Shown here: piece by piece, positions 31,730 through 38,735 of the stretch
Position numbering within the stretch: position 1 is the first letter of the stretch
Layout of the letters: each line of letters begins with the position of its first letter
From: Nocardia higoensis NBRC 100133
GTDB lineage: Bacteria > Actinomycetota > Actinomycetes > Mycobacteriales > Mycobacteriaceae
Length of the DNA stretch: 38,735 nucleotides
Direction: 5' to 3'
NCBI RefSeq assembly: GCF_000308595.1
Contig: NZ_BAGA01000062.1
Coordinates: 1-38,735, forward strand
Program-made: the position numbers and the translations under genes
Notes under the pieces: generated by a model
Databases searched by the model: none
What the model saw: the letters and a program-made list of their open reading frames with translations, nothing else
What the model was told of the DNA's origin: nothing

Positions 31730-33856
31730 TCACAGTCGTTCGGTGCAGCGCAGGACGAGCAGGCAGCGGCTGGGAACGGGCAGGATGGCGGTGGCCTCGT
31801 AGGACGCCCCGCCGCTGCCGTCGGGACTGGCACAGTCCAGTTCGACCACCCAGCGCAGGCCGTACTCCGGGCCGGGCAGCACGAAGTCCAGCGGATCGTG
31901 GTGGGCGTTGAAGCACAGCAGGAACGAATCGTCGGTGATGCGCTCACCGCGCGGGCCCGGCTCCGGGATGGCGCGGCCGTTCAGGTAGACCGTCAGCGCT
32001 TTGCCGAAACCGCTGTCCCAGTCCGCCGCGGTCATCTCCTCACCCGCGGGGGTCAGCCAGGCGATGTCGTGGGTGATGTGCTTGGGGCGGATCGGCCTGC
32101 CCGCCAGGAACCGCCTGCGCCGGAAGACCGGATGCGCCGTGCGCAACGCGATCACCGAGCGGGTGAATTCCAGCAGGTCGGCATTGGTCTCGGCGAGTGA
32201 CCAGTCCATCCACGCCAGCGGGGAATCCTGGCAGTACACATTGTTGTTGCCCTGCTGGGTGCGCCCCATCTCGTCGCCGTGCGCGAGCATCGGTGTGCCC
32301 TGGCTGAGGATCAGCGTGGCCAGCAGATTGCGCTGCTGCTTGGCACGCAGGGCCAGGATCTCCGGATCGTCGGTGGGTCCTTCGACGCCGCAGTTCCACG
32401 AGCGGTTGTGGCTCTCGCCGTCGCGGTTGTCCTCGCCGTTGGCCTCGTTGTGCTTCTCGTTGTAGGACACCAGGTCACGCAGGGTGAACCCGTCGTGGGC
32501 GGTGACGAAGTTGATGCTGGCGCCGGGGCGCCGGCCGGTCGCCTCGTACAGATCGGAGGAGCCGGTCAGCCGGGAGGCGAACTCCCCCAGGGTCGACGGC
32601 TCGCCGCGCCAGTAGTCACGCACGGTGTCGCGATACTTGCCGTTCCATTCGGTCCACAGGCCGGGGAAGTTGCCCACCTGGTAGCCGCCCTCGCCGACGT
32701 CCCAGGGCTCGGCGATCAGCTTGACCTGGCTGACCACCGGATCCTGCTGGACCAGATCGAAGAAGGTGGAAAGCTTGTCCACATCGTGCAATTCGCGCGC
32801 CAGGGTGGCGGCCAGGTCGAAGCGGAAACCGTCGACATGCATGTCCAGGATCCAGTACCGCAGCGAGTCCATGATCAGTTGCAGCGTGTGCGGGTGGCGC
32901 ACGTTGAGACTGTTGCCGGTGCCGGTGTAGTCCCTGTACTTCGAGGGATCGTCCTCGAGCAGGCGGTAGTAGGCGGCGTTGTCGATGCCGCGGAAGGCGA
33001 TCGTCGGGCCAAGGTGGTTGCCTTCGCCGGTGTGGTTGTAGACCACGTCGAGGATCACCTCGATGCCCTCGGCGTGCAGTGCCCGCACCATCGCCTTGAA
33101 TTCCGTGACCGCCGCACCGCCACGCGCGCTGGCCGCGTACTCGTTGTGCGGGGCGAGATAGCCGAAGCTGTTGTAGCCCCAGTAGTTGCGCAGCCCTTGG
33201 TCCAGCAGCGTCCGGTCGTGCAGGAACTGGTGCACCGGCATCAGCTCGATCGCGGTGATGCCCAACCCTTTCAGATGCTCGACCACCGCCGGGTGCGCGA
33301 TGCCCGCGTAGGTGCCGCGCAGTTCTTCCGGCACCTCCGGATGGGTCATCGTCATGCCCTTGACGTGGGCTTCGTAGATGACGGTCTCGTGGTAGGGCCG
33401 ATTGGGCGGACGGTCGGCACCCCAGTCGAAGAACGGGTTGATGACGACGCCGGTCATGGTGTGGCCGAGTGTGTCCAGGCCGTAGGTGTGCAGCGAGGGG
33501 TCGCCGTCGAAGTCGCCGTCGAACGCTTTGCCATATGGATCGAGCAGCAATTTGCTTGGATCGCAGCGCAATCCGCGCTCCGGATCCCAGGGGCCGTGCA
33601 CGCGGAATCCGTAGCGCTGTCCGGGGCCGATCGTCGGTAGATAGGCGTGCCAGACGTAGCCGTCGACTTCCTCGAGCCCGATCCGGGTCTCGCCGCCGTC
33701 GCGATCGATGAGGCAGAGATCCACCGCGTCTGCCACTTCGGTGAACAACGAGAAGTTCGTGCCTGCGCCGTCGTAGGTAGCACCGAGGGGGTACGCGGTC
33801 CCCGGCCAGGTGCCGAGGGGCGTCACATCGCTTGGCGCTGGGTCGGGCTGAGCCAT
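31730..33856 (-). CDS. treX: Glycogen debranching enzyme (isoamylase type)
   Basis: A 708-residue GH13 isoamylase that removes alpha-1,6 branches from glycogen, feeding linear chains to TreY. It has a CBM48-like N-terminus (YPLGATYDGAGTNFSLF), then DVVYNHTGEGNHLGPT, GFRFDLAAT with nucleophile Asp347, LIAEPWDVGEGGYQ with acid Glu383, and FVTAHDGFTLRDLVSYN. Length and motifs match GlgX/TreX. I chose the ATG at 33856 (MAQPDPAPSD) since the extra residues from 33922 look non-coding; its ribosome binding site is weak. It leads the treX-treY operon and is divergent from bioA across about 180 bp. Confidence 0.95.
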   Translation of the reverse strand: MAQPDPAPSDVTPLGTWPGTAYPLGATYDGAGTNFSLFTEVADAVDLCLIDRDGGETRIGLEEVDGYVWHAYLPTIGPGQRYGFRVHGPWDPERGLRCDPSKLLLDPYGKAFDGDFDGDPSLHTYGLDTLGHTMTGVVINPFFDWGADRPPNRPYHETVIYEAHVKGMTMTHPEVPEELRGTYAGIAHPAVVEHLKGLGITAIELMPVHQFLHDRTLLDQGLRNYWGYNSFGYLAPHNEYAASARGGAAVTEFKAMVRALHAEGIEVILDVVYNHTGEGNHLGPTIAFRGIDNAAYYRLLEDDPSKYRDYTGTGNSLNVRHPHTLQLIMDSLRYWILDMHVDGFRFDLAATLARELHDVDKLSTFFDLVQQDPVVSQVKLIAEPWDVGEGGYQVGNFPGLWTEWNGKYRDTVRDYWRGEPSTLGEFASRLTGSSDLYEATGRRPGASINFVTAHDGFTLRDLVSYNEKHNEANGEDNRDGESHNRSWNCGVEGPTDDPEILALRAKQQRNLLATLILSQGTPMLAHGDEMGRTQQGNNNVYCQDSPLAWMDWSLAETNADLLEFTRSVIALRTAHPVFRRRRFLAGRPIRPKHITHDIAWLTPAGEEMTAADWDSGFGKALTVYLNGRAIPEPGPRGERITDDSFLLCFNAHHDPLDFVLPGPEYGLRWVVELDCASPDGSGGASYEATAILPVPSRCLLVLRCTERL

Positions 33857-33965
33857 GGACACGACAGTAGCGCCGAACCGCGCTCGCGTAGGTGTCGCGG
33901 TGCACCGCGTCACAAGGGTCACATCCGGGAACCGGACGCGATGCCCGCCGCGCGTGTCGTGCTGC

Positions 33966-33986
33966 TAACTTGAACATCGTTCAAGT
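33966..33986 (+). promoter_or_regulatory. bioA promoter -10 overlapped by a BioQ-type operator
   Basis: ACTTGAAC-ATC-GTTCAAGT (33968-33986) is a perfect dyad with 8-bp arms and a 3-bp centre. It overlaps a TAACTT -10 (33966-33971) preceded by TGC. Published corynebacterial and mycobacterial BioQ (TetR family) operators have a TGAAC-N3-GTTxA/C core. A repressor bound here would block transcription of bioA. A small 7-bp hairpin (33986-34004) lies between operator and ribosome binding site. Confidence 0.75.
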
Positions 33987-34038
33987 CGCCCCTAGGTGGG
34001 GCGAAGCACGTGAGCGCGACACACCCGCGAGGACCGAC

Positions 34039-35325
34039 TTGGCCACAGGAGCACTGACCCCGGACCGGATCACCGCCATCGACGCGGCCCACGTCTGGCA
34101 CCCCTACGGCGGCTTCCCCGCCACTACCGAGCCGCTGGTGGTGGCCAGTGCCTCGGGGGTACGCCTGACCCTGGCCGACGGGCGCGAACTGATCGACGGC
34201 ATGAGTTCCTGGTGGGCGGCGGTGCACGGCTACCGCCACCCGGCCCTGGACGCCGCCCTGCTCGGACAGGCCCGCCGGATGAGCCACGTCATGTTCGGCG
34301 GCCTCACCCACGAACCGGCCGCCCGCCTCTGCGAACTACTGGTCGAACTCACCCCCGACGGGTTGGACAAGGTCTTCCTCTGCGACTCCGGCTCGGTCTC
34401 GGTGGAAGTCGCGGTCAAGATGTGCCTGCAGTACTGGCGCAGCCTCGGCGAACCCGCCAAGCGCAAGCTGCTCACCTGGCGCGGCGGTTATCACGGCGAC
34501 ACCTTCACCCCCATGAGCGTCTGCGACCCCGAGGGCGGCATGCACGCGCTGTGGACCGACGTGCTCGCCGAGCAGATATTCGTCGGCATGCCACCGGCCG
34601 ACTACCGAACCGGCTACGTCGGCGAACTCGCCGCCGCCATTGCCGCGAACGCGGGCGAACTCGCCGCCGTCATCGTGGAGCCGGTCGTCCAGGGCGCGGG
34701 CGGCATGCGCTTCCACGACGCGCGCTACCTCGCCGATCTGCGCCGCCTCTGCGACGAACACGATGTGCTGCTCGTCTTCGACGAGATCGCCACCGGCTTC
34801 GGTCGCACCGGGGAGTTGTTCGCCGCCGGACATGCCGGCGTGCGCCCCGATGTCATGTGCGTCGGCAAAGCTCTGACCGGCGGTTATCTCACCCTCGCCG
34901 CGGCACTGTGCACCACCGGGATCGCCGAGGCCATCAGCGCCGCCCACGGCGGTCTCATGCACGGGCCCACCTTCATGGGCAATCCGCTCGCCTGCGCGGT
35001 GGCAGTCGCCTCCGTCGAGACGCTGCTCTCCCGCGACTGGCGGGCCGAGGTAGGGGAGATCGAGTCGGGCCTGAGCGCCGGCCTCGAACCCCTGCGGGAA
35101 TCGCCCGGTGTCGCCGATGTGCGCGTGCTGGGCGCCATCGGGGTGGTGGAACTGGAACAGCCGGTCGACATGCGGGTCGCGACCGCCGCCGCCGTCGAGT
35201 CCGGTGTCTGGCTGCGCCCGTTCCGCAACCTCGTCTATACGATGCCGCCGTTCATCAGCACCCCTGCCGACGTACGGGCGATCACCGACGCCATCGGCGC
35301 GGTCTGCCGCGCCGTGACGTCCTAG
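34039..35325 (+). CDS. bioA: Adenosylmethionine-8-amino-7-oxononanoate aminotransferase
   Basis: A 428-residue class III aminotransferase making 7,8-diaminopelargonate from KAPA with S-adenosylmethionine as amino donor, a biotin pathway step. HVWHPYGG and [15 protein letters not shown] are BioA-specific N-terminal motifs; [13 protein letters not shown] holds the PLP aspartate; [10 protein letters not shown] holds Lys277; [12 protein letters not shown] follows. The TTG at 34039 is chosen because GAGGA sits five bases before it and the protein then has the normal BioA length; no ATG or GTG fits. Regulated probably by the dyad upstream. It is separated from bioF-bioD by about 1.3 kb holding the cupin and MarR genes. 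Confidence 0.95.
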   Translation: MATGALTPDRITAIDAAHVWHPYGGFPATTEPLVVASASGVRLTLADGRELIDGMSSWWAAVHGYRHPALDAALLGQARRMSHVMFGGLTHEPAARLCELLVELTPDGLDKVFLCDSGSVSVEVAVKMCLQYWRSLGEPAKRKLLTWRGGYHGDTFTPMSVCDPEGGMHALWTDVLAEQIFVGMPPADYRTGYVGELAAAIAANAGELAAVIVEPVVQGAGGMRFHDARYLADLRRLCDEHDVLLVFDEIATGFGRTGELFAAGHAGVRPDVMCVGKALTGGYLTLAAALCTTGIAEAISAAHGGLMHGPTFMGNPLACAVAVASVETLLSRDWRAEVGEIESGLSAGLEPLRESPGVADVRVLGAIGVVELEQPVDMRVATAAAVESGVWLRPFRNLVYTMPPFISTPADVRAITDAIGAVCRAVTS

Positions 35326-35632
35326 GCGGTGTTCCGAAGTGGGCCCCGGGGCGGCGCGCCACCCTGGATCAGGTCCGGGTCCGGTCGTCTGCGCGGCGGC
35401 GTCTACCAGCCGTGGGACACAAAGAGTGGCCATGACCCGCGCGACTCGGCAGCTGGTCGTTCTCACCAGCTCCTGACGCGCGCCGGGTCCGTCGGCGATG
35501 TGGCGGAACTTCCCCGGATCCGCCCTCGGAACCTCCCGTGCCGCGGCATGCTCGCCGCAGTGCGGGCGGGGAGCTGGGGGCGGTGCGTGCCGACTTGTCA
35601 CCCCGCGCCGGCGGCCCAGGGGCGGGCCGGGC
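35326..35632. other. Gene-free stretch between bioA and the cupin gene
   Basis: No convincing gene lies in these 307 bp between convergent genes. A 14-codon open frame (MTRATRQLVVLTSS, 35431-35475) overlaps a 7-bp hairpin, AGCTGGT/ACCAGCT (35451-35471). The hairpin may be a weak bioA terminator. A longer plus-strand open frame (35329-35706) has shadow-like composition and overlaps the cupin gene. Confidence 0.5.
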
Positions 35633-36007
35633 TCAGGCGATCCACGGCGGTACGACCGGCGAATCGGACTGTGGCGTCCGCGCTTGTGCGCCCGCCGGTG
35701 CGGTGACGATCGCGCGGTAGCCCTCCGGCCCACTCGTGATCTGCCGCCGCACGCCCGCGGGCAGCACGACGGTGTCACCCTCCGCCGCGTCGTGCGGATT
35801 GCCGTCGAGATCGACCACCAGCGAACCGGTCAGCACTGTCCAGATCTGTTCGACATCGAATTCGTGCAGCGGGCCCGAGGTCTGCGGCGGGACCTCCACC
35901 CGCCACAGTGCCGTGGCCGCTCCGCCTTGAGTAGGGGAGGCCAATGTGGTCATGACCCCGCCGGGGGTTTCCGTGCGACGGGTCTCGGTGTGGCGGACGA
36001 CGGTCAT
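35633..36007 (-). CDS. Small cupin-domain protein
   Basis: A 124-residue single-domain cupin. PLHEFDVEQIWTVLTGSLVVDLDGNPHDAAEGDTVVLPAGVRRQI covers both cupin motifs, though the second His of motif 1 is replaced, so metal binding may be weak or lost. Members can be enzymes, binders or regulators of small molecules. The ATG at 36007 has GGAG ten bases upstream; an internal ATG (MTTLASP, about 35953) is possible. It is divergent from the MarR gene across 60 bp containing two dyads, so it is the likely target of that regulator. Confidence 0.85.
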   Translation of the reverse strand: MTVVRHTETRRTETPGGVMTTLASPTQGGAATALWRVEVPPQTSGPLHEFDVEQIWTVLTGSLVVDLDGNPHDAAEGDTVVLPAGVRRQITSGPEGYRAIVTAPAGAQARTPQSDSPVVPPWIA

Positions 36008-36027
36008 GGGTGACTGCTCCTAAGGTA

Positions 36028-36063
36028 GACAATGTAGTTGTCCAAATAGTCAATGAGGTTGTC
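36028..36063. promoter_or_regulatory. Two phased operator dyads between the cupin and marR genes
   Basis: GACAATGTAGTTGTC (36028-36042) and GTCAATGAGGTTGTC (36049-36063) are 15-bp dyads with GACAA/TTGTC-type arms. Their starts are 21 bp apart, two turns of B-DNA, so both face the same side. The second ends four bases before the marR ATG. Both are followed by CCAA. They are the expected sites for the adjacent MarR-type protein acting on both genes. Confidence 0.7.
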
Positions 36064-36067
36064 CAAT

Positions 36068-36583
36068 ATGTCAAGTGATGCACCTGCCGACGGCGGATCC
36101 GCAGAGGGAGAAGTGGGACCCGGGTATGAGCTTCCGATGCGATTCCTGCTGGCGTTCCGGTCGGCGATCGACGAGGTGCATGCCGACCTCGCCGCGCACG
36201 GTCATGCCGGCATACGACCCATGCACGGTTTCGTCTTCCAGGCGATAGCCCGCGCCGGTGGACCGAACGGCTGCACGGCCGCCGACCTCGGCCGCGCGCT
36301 CGGCGTCTCCAAGCAGGCGGCGGGCAAGCACATCGAAACCTTGGAACGACTCGGCTACCTGCGCCTGCACGTCGATCCCGCCGACGCCCGGCGCAAGGTG
36401 TGCACGCTGACCGAGAGTGCCTACGACGCTCTCGACCGATCGGCGCGCGCCTTCGCCGGCATCCGCGAGCGCTGGTCGCGAACCCTCGGTCCGGACCGGC
36501 TCGGCGCGCTCGAGCGCGACCTGCGGATCCTCGCCCCCGGCGAGATCTTCCGCCTGGACACTCCGCAGTGGTTCAACGGCTGA
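36068..36583 (+). CDS. MarR-family transcriptional regulator
   Basis: A 171-residue winged-helix regulator. A helical N-terminal dimerisation part (about 15-60) precedes the DNA-binding helix-turn-helix TAADLGRALGVSKQAAGKHIETLERLGYL (about 76-104) and the wing DPADARRKVCTLTES. C-terminal helices complete the dimer interface. The ATG at 36068 (MSSDAPADG) is preferred over an upstream start at 36053, which would lie in the second operator; no ribosome binding site is seen, so the message may be leaderless. It is divergent from the cupin gene and probably represses it and itself. The ligand is unknown. Confidence 0.9.
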   Translation: MSSDAPADGGSAEGEVGPGYELPMRFLLAFRSAIDEVHADLAAHGHAGIRPMHGFVFQAIARAGGPNGCTAADLGRALGVSKQAAGKHIETLERLGYLRLHVDPADARRKVCTLTESAYDALDRSARAFAGIRERWSRTLGPDRLGALERDLRILAPGEIFRLDTPQWFNG

Positions 36584-36601
36584 GCGGCGGCCGTCAACCG
36601 T

Positions 36602-36624
36602 CCTGAACGCCGTTCAAGTATGCT
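36602..36624 (+). promoter_or_regulatory. bioF promoter with BioQ-type operator
   Basis: CCTGAAC-GCC-GTTCAAG (36602-36618) matches the bioA dyad in its TGAAC/GTTCA core, with one mismatch in the outer arms. TATGCT (36619-36624) follows directly as a good -10. Transcription would begin near 36631, at most a couple of bases from the GTG, giving a leaderless message. The operator would occupy the -10/-35 spacer. Confidence 0.75.
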
Positions 36625-36632
36625 CCTGCGCT

Positions 36633-37823
36633 GTGACTACCGATCCGCTGAGCTGGTTGGACGAACGGGCGCGAGCGCGCGTCGGTGCCGGATTGCGTCG
36701 CGAACTGCGACCGAGGCAGCCGCAATCGCCGTCGATCGACCTGGCCTCCAACGACTACCTCGGACTCACCCGGCACCCGCAGGTGATCGAAGGCGCGGTC
36801 GAGGCGGTGCGGCGCTGGGGTGCGGGCTCGACCGGTTCGCGATTGGTCACCGGCACCACGGCTGATCACGCCGCGCTCGAAGCGGAACTCGCCGAGTTCG
36901 TCGGGGCGCAGGCCGGACTGGTGTTCGCCTCCGGCTACGCCGCCAACCTGGGCGTGGTCACCGCGCTGGCCGGGCGCGGCTCGCTGATCGTCTCCGACGC
37001 GGGGTCCCACGCCTCTCTGGTCGACGCCTGCCGGTTGTCGCGCGCCCGAGTCGAGATCGCTCCGCACGGCGATGTCGAGGAAGTCGACCGGCTGTTGTCC
37101 ACTCGCGCCGAGGAACGAGCCCTGGTGCTCACCGACTCGGTGTTCAGTGCCGACGGCGACCTCGCGCCGCTGCGGGAACTGCACGGCGTCACCCGCGCGA
37201 ACGGCGCGGTCCTCATCGCCGACGAAGCCCACGGCATCGGCGTACGCGGGCAGGGTGGTCGTGGCCTGGTCCACGAGGTAGGACTGGCCGGTGAACCGGA
37301 CGTGATCGTCACCGCCACCCTGTCCAAGGCGCTGGCCGCGCAAGGTGGAGCCGTGCTGTGCGCCGAGCGCGTGCGCGCCCACTTGATCGATGCCGCCCGC
37401 ACCTTCATCTTCGACACCGGCCTGGCTCCCGCGGCTGTCGGCGCCGCCCGCGCGGCGCTGGATCTGCTGCGCCGCGATCCCGGCCTGGCCGATCGCGTCC
37501 TGCGCAATGCCGCGGCCATCGCCCGGGTCGCCGGCGCGCCCGAACCCGAATCCGCTGTCGTGTCGGTGGTGCTCGGTAGAGCCCAGGTCGCCTACGACGC
37601 CGCCCAGGCCTGCATCGCCCGCGGCCTCGACGTCGGCTGCTTCCGCCCGCCGACCGTCCCCGAGGGCACCTCGCGCCTGCGCCTCACCGCCCGCGCCGAT
37701 CTCACCGAGGCCGAGCTGGCCACCGTCGCGACGGTTCTCCGCGAAGTGCTGGCGCAAGCCCGTGGACAGGACGAGGCCCACGGTGAGGCCGCCACACGCA
37801 CGACGGACGCGGTGCCGGCATGA
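36633..37823 (+). CDS. bioF: 8-amino-7-oxononanoate synthase
   Basis: A 396-residue PLP enzyme of the alpha-oxoamine synthase family, condensing pimeloyl-thioester with alanine to [60 protein letters not shown] (PLP aspartate) and [14 protein letters not shown] (Lys232) are in order. The open frame runs back to 36417 inside marR, but homology starts at the GTG at 36633. Its short distance from a good -10 suggests leaderless translation, since no ribosome binding site is present. The stop overlaps bioD by ATGA. Confidence 0.95.
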   Translation: MTTDPLSWLDERARARVGAGLRRELRPRQPQSPSIDLASNDYLGLTRHPQVIEGAVEAVRRWGAGSTGSRLVTGTTADHAALEAELAEFVGAQAGLVFASGYAANLGVVTALAGRGSLIVSDAGSHASLVDACRLSRARVEIAPHGDVEEVDRLLSTRAEERALVLTDSVFSADGDLAPLRELHGVTRANGAVLIADEAHGIGVRGQGGRGLVHEVGLAGEPDVIVTATLSKALAAQGGAVLCAERVRAHLIDAARTFIFDTGLAPAAVGAARAALDLLRRDPGLADRVLRNAAAIARVAGAPEPESAVVSVVLGRAQVAYDAAQACIARGLDVGCFRPPTVPEGTSRLRLTARADLTEAELATVATVLREVLAQARGQDEAHGEAATRTTDAVPA

Positions 37824-38518
37824 GCCTGCTGTTCGTCACCGGTACCTCGACAGATGTCGGCAAGACGGTCGTCACCGCCGCCCTCGCCGCGACCGCTGTG
37901 GCCGAGGGCCGATCGGTGGCGGTCTGCAAACCCGCGCAGACCGGCGTCGTTCCCGGTGAGCCCGGCGATCTCGCGGTCGTCGACCGGCTGGCCGGCCCGT
38001 TGGTCACCCGGGAGTTGGCGCGCTATCCGGAGCCACTCGCGCCCGACACCGCCGCCCGCCGCGCCGGGCAGCCCCTGCTGACCCTCGCCGAGACCACTGC
38101 CGCCCTGCGTGAGCTGAACACTTCGGATCTGATCCTGGTCGAGGGCGCGGGCGGTCTGCTCGTACGGATAGGGGAGTTCACCCTGCTCGATCTGGCGCAG
38201 GAACTCGACGCGCCGGTAGTCGTCGTGGCGGCCGCCGGCCTGGGCACCCTGAACCACACCGAATTGACCGTCCGCACGCTCGAAGCCGCGGGCGTCCACT
38301 GCGCCGGTCTGGTGATCGGCGCATGGCCGGACGAGCCCGATCTGGCCGCCGAGTGCAATCGCGAGGATCTGACTCGCCTCACCGGAGTGGACATCGTGGG
38401 CGTCGTCCCCGCGGGCGCGGGCTCCTGGCGCCGCGAACGGTTCCGCGCCGAAGCGCCCGGTTGGTTCCTTCCGGCCTGGGTTCGCGGTGAGTTCGCCGCA
38501 GAACCGACCCGCCGTTAG
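37820..38518 (+). CDS. bioD: Dethiobiotin synthetase
   Basis: A 232-residue P-loop carboxylase that closes the ureido ring of dethiobiotin using CO2 and [17 protein letters not shown] holds the P-loop (Gly8 to Thr16), [11 protein letters not shown] the substrate lysine (Lys37), and [15 protein letters not shown] the second phosphate loop. The ATG overlaps the bioF stop by 4 bp, so translation is coupled. bioB, which would complete the pathway, is not in the window. A half-operator GTTCAA follows the stop (38521-38525 region) without a partner arm. Confidence 0.95.
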   Translation: MSLLFVTGTSTDVGKTVVTAALAATAVAEGRSVAVCKPAQTGVVPGEPGDLAVVDRLAGPLVTRELARYPEPLAPDTAARRAGQPLLTLAETTAALRELNTSDLILVEGAGGLLVRIGEFTLLDLAQELDAPVVVVAAAGLGTLNHTELTVRTLEAAGVHCAGLVIGAWPDEPDLAAECNREDLTRLTGVDIVGVVPAGAGSWRRERFRAEAPGWFLPAWVRGEFAAEPTRR

Positions 38519-38555
38519 CCGTTCAACCGACGTTTACCCCGATCTACCTGGGGAT

Positions 38556-38584
38556 TTGACACGGTCCGACTGCCTGCGTAACTT
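38556..38584 (+). promoter_or_regulatory. Near-consensus housekeeping promoter
   Basis: TTGACA (38556-38561) and TAACTT (38579-38584) are separated by exactly 17 bp, the best sigma-70-type promoter in the window. Transcription would start near 38591. No start codon with a fitting ribosome binding site appears before the window ends at 38735, so the message has a leader of at least about 140 nt. Confidence 0.8.
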
Positions 38585-38590
38585 ATTCCA

Positions 38591-38735
38591 GGTCAGAGCG
38601 ACACGGACACCGACCCGGAGCCGAGACGCAGAGCCGAAAGGCTCGGCGGGGCGCGGGAAACGAGGTAGGACGAGGAGCGCCTGATCATTACGTAGGGCTC
38701 GGCCATAGACCGGATTTTGATCTTGTCGATTGGGC
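38591..38735 (+). other. Probable structured mRNA leader, running off the window
   Basis: The transcribed stretch contains GAGCC-GAAA-GGCTC (38631-38644), a hairpin closed by a GNRA tetraloop, and CGAGGAGCGC (38671-38680) with GGGCTCGG further on (38695-38702), which could pair. No ORF of note starts here. It could be a riboswitch, an attenuator or a small RNA; the downstream gene is not visible. Confidence 0.35.

Noticed and set aside
32279..33640. 453-codon plus-strand open frame opposite treX
   Set aside because: Antisense shadow of a GH13 gene with all four catalytic regions.
38671..38702. SAH riboswitch
   Set aside because: Only a short CGAGGAGCGC and CTCGG resemblance; the conserved core could not be aligned and the downstream gene is unseen.
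1..38735. tRNA, rRNA, insertion sequence or prophage genes
   Set aside because: Looked for tRNA-like arms, transposase or integrase motifs and long terminal repeats; none found.

Overview
This window is a high-GC actinobacterial chromosome segment. It is most like Nocardia or a close mycolate-containing relative. The grounds are the codon bias (nearly every third position G or C), frequent GTG and TTG starts, ATGA/GTGA overlaps, and the gene content. dnaE1, a Ddn-type deazaflavin protein next to ilvA, treZ/treY/treX and bioA-bioF-bioD recall the Mycobacterium tuberculosis Rv1547-Rv1570 neighbourhood from memory. No rRNA, tRNA, integrase, transposase or CRISPR array was seen.

Layout. (1) 1-6658, all minus strand: a carboxylate-uptake locus. 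It holds a LytS-type sensor kinase, a LytTR response regulator, and two sodium:solute symporters, each preceded by a small membrane protein. A textbook LytTR-type direct repeat (two 9-bp boxes 12 bp apart) lies upstream of the DUF485-actP pair, so the regulator probably controls that operon. (2) 6955-11124, plus strand: dnaE1, a strong hairpin terminator, and a small secreted beta-rich protein. (3) 11183-17826, minus strand: the most unusual part. A 1824-residue multidomain STAND-like ATPase overlaps by GTGA a 390-residue partner that looks like an inactive NTPase fold ending in an R-x4-H (RNALAH) HEPN ribonuclease motif. I read this as a candidate two-gene conflict/antiviral module placed among core genes. 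(4) 18104-24043: methyltransferase, treZ, serine hydrolase, ilvA, Ddn-like protein and a small membrane protein. (5) 24080-29144: a large LuxR-type (LAL) regulator divergent from a SnoaL-like protein and a four-helix membrane protein, then a DUF2235 alpha/beta hydrolase. (6) 29290-33856, minus strand: treY and treX, which with treZ make trehalose from glycogen. (7) 34039-38518: bioA, then a divergent cupin/MarR pair, then bioF-bioD. (8) 38519-38735: a near-consensus promoter and a structured leader running off the window.

How parts work together. TreX debranches glycogen, TreY isomerises the chain end and TreZ releases trehalose. treZ sits 9 kb away on the other strand, as if the Ddn-ilvA-treZ block had been inverted relative to mycobacteria. 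BioF, BioA and BioD perform consecutive steps of biotin synthesis; bioA and bioF share a TGAAC-N3-GTTCA dyad, the expected operator of a BioQ-type repressor that is not encoded here. The MarR/cupin intergenic region holds two 15-bp dyads spaced exactly 21 bp apart, consistent with autoregulation.
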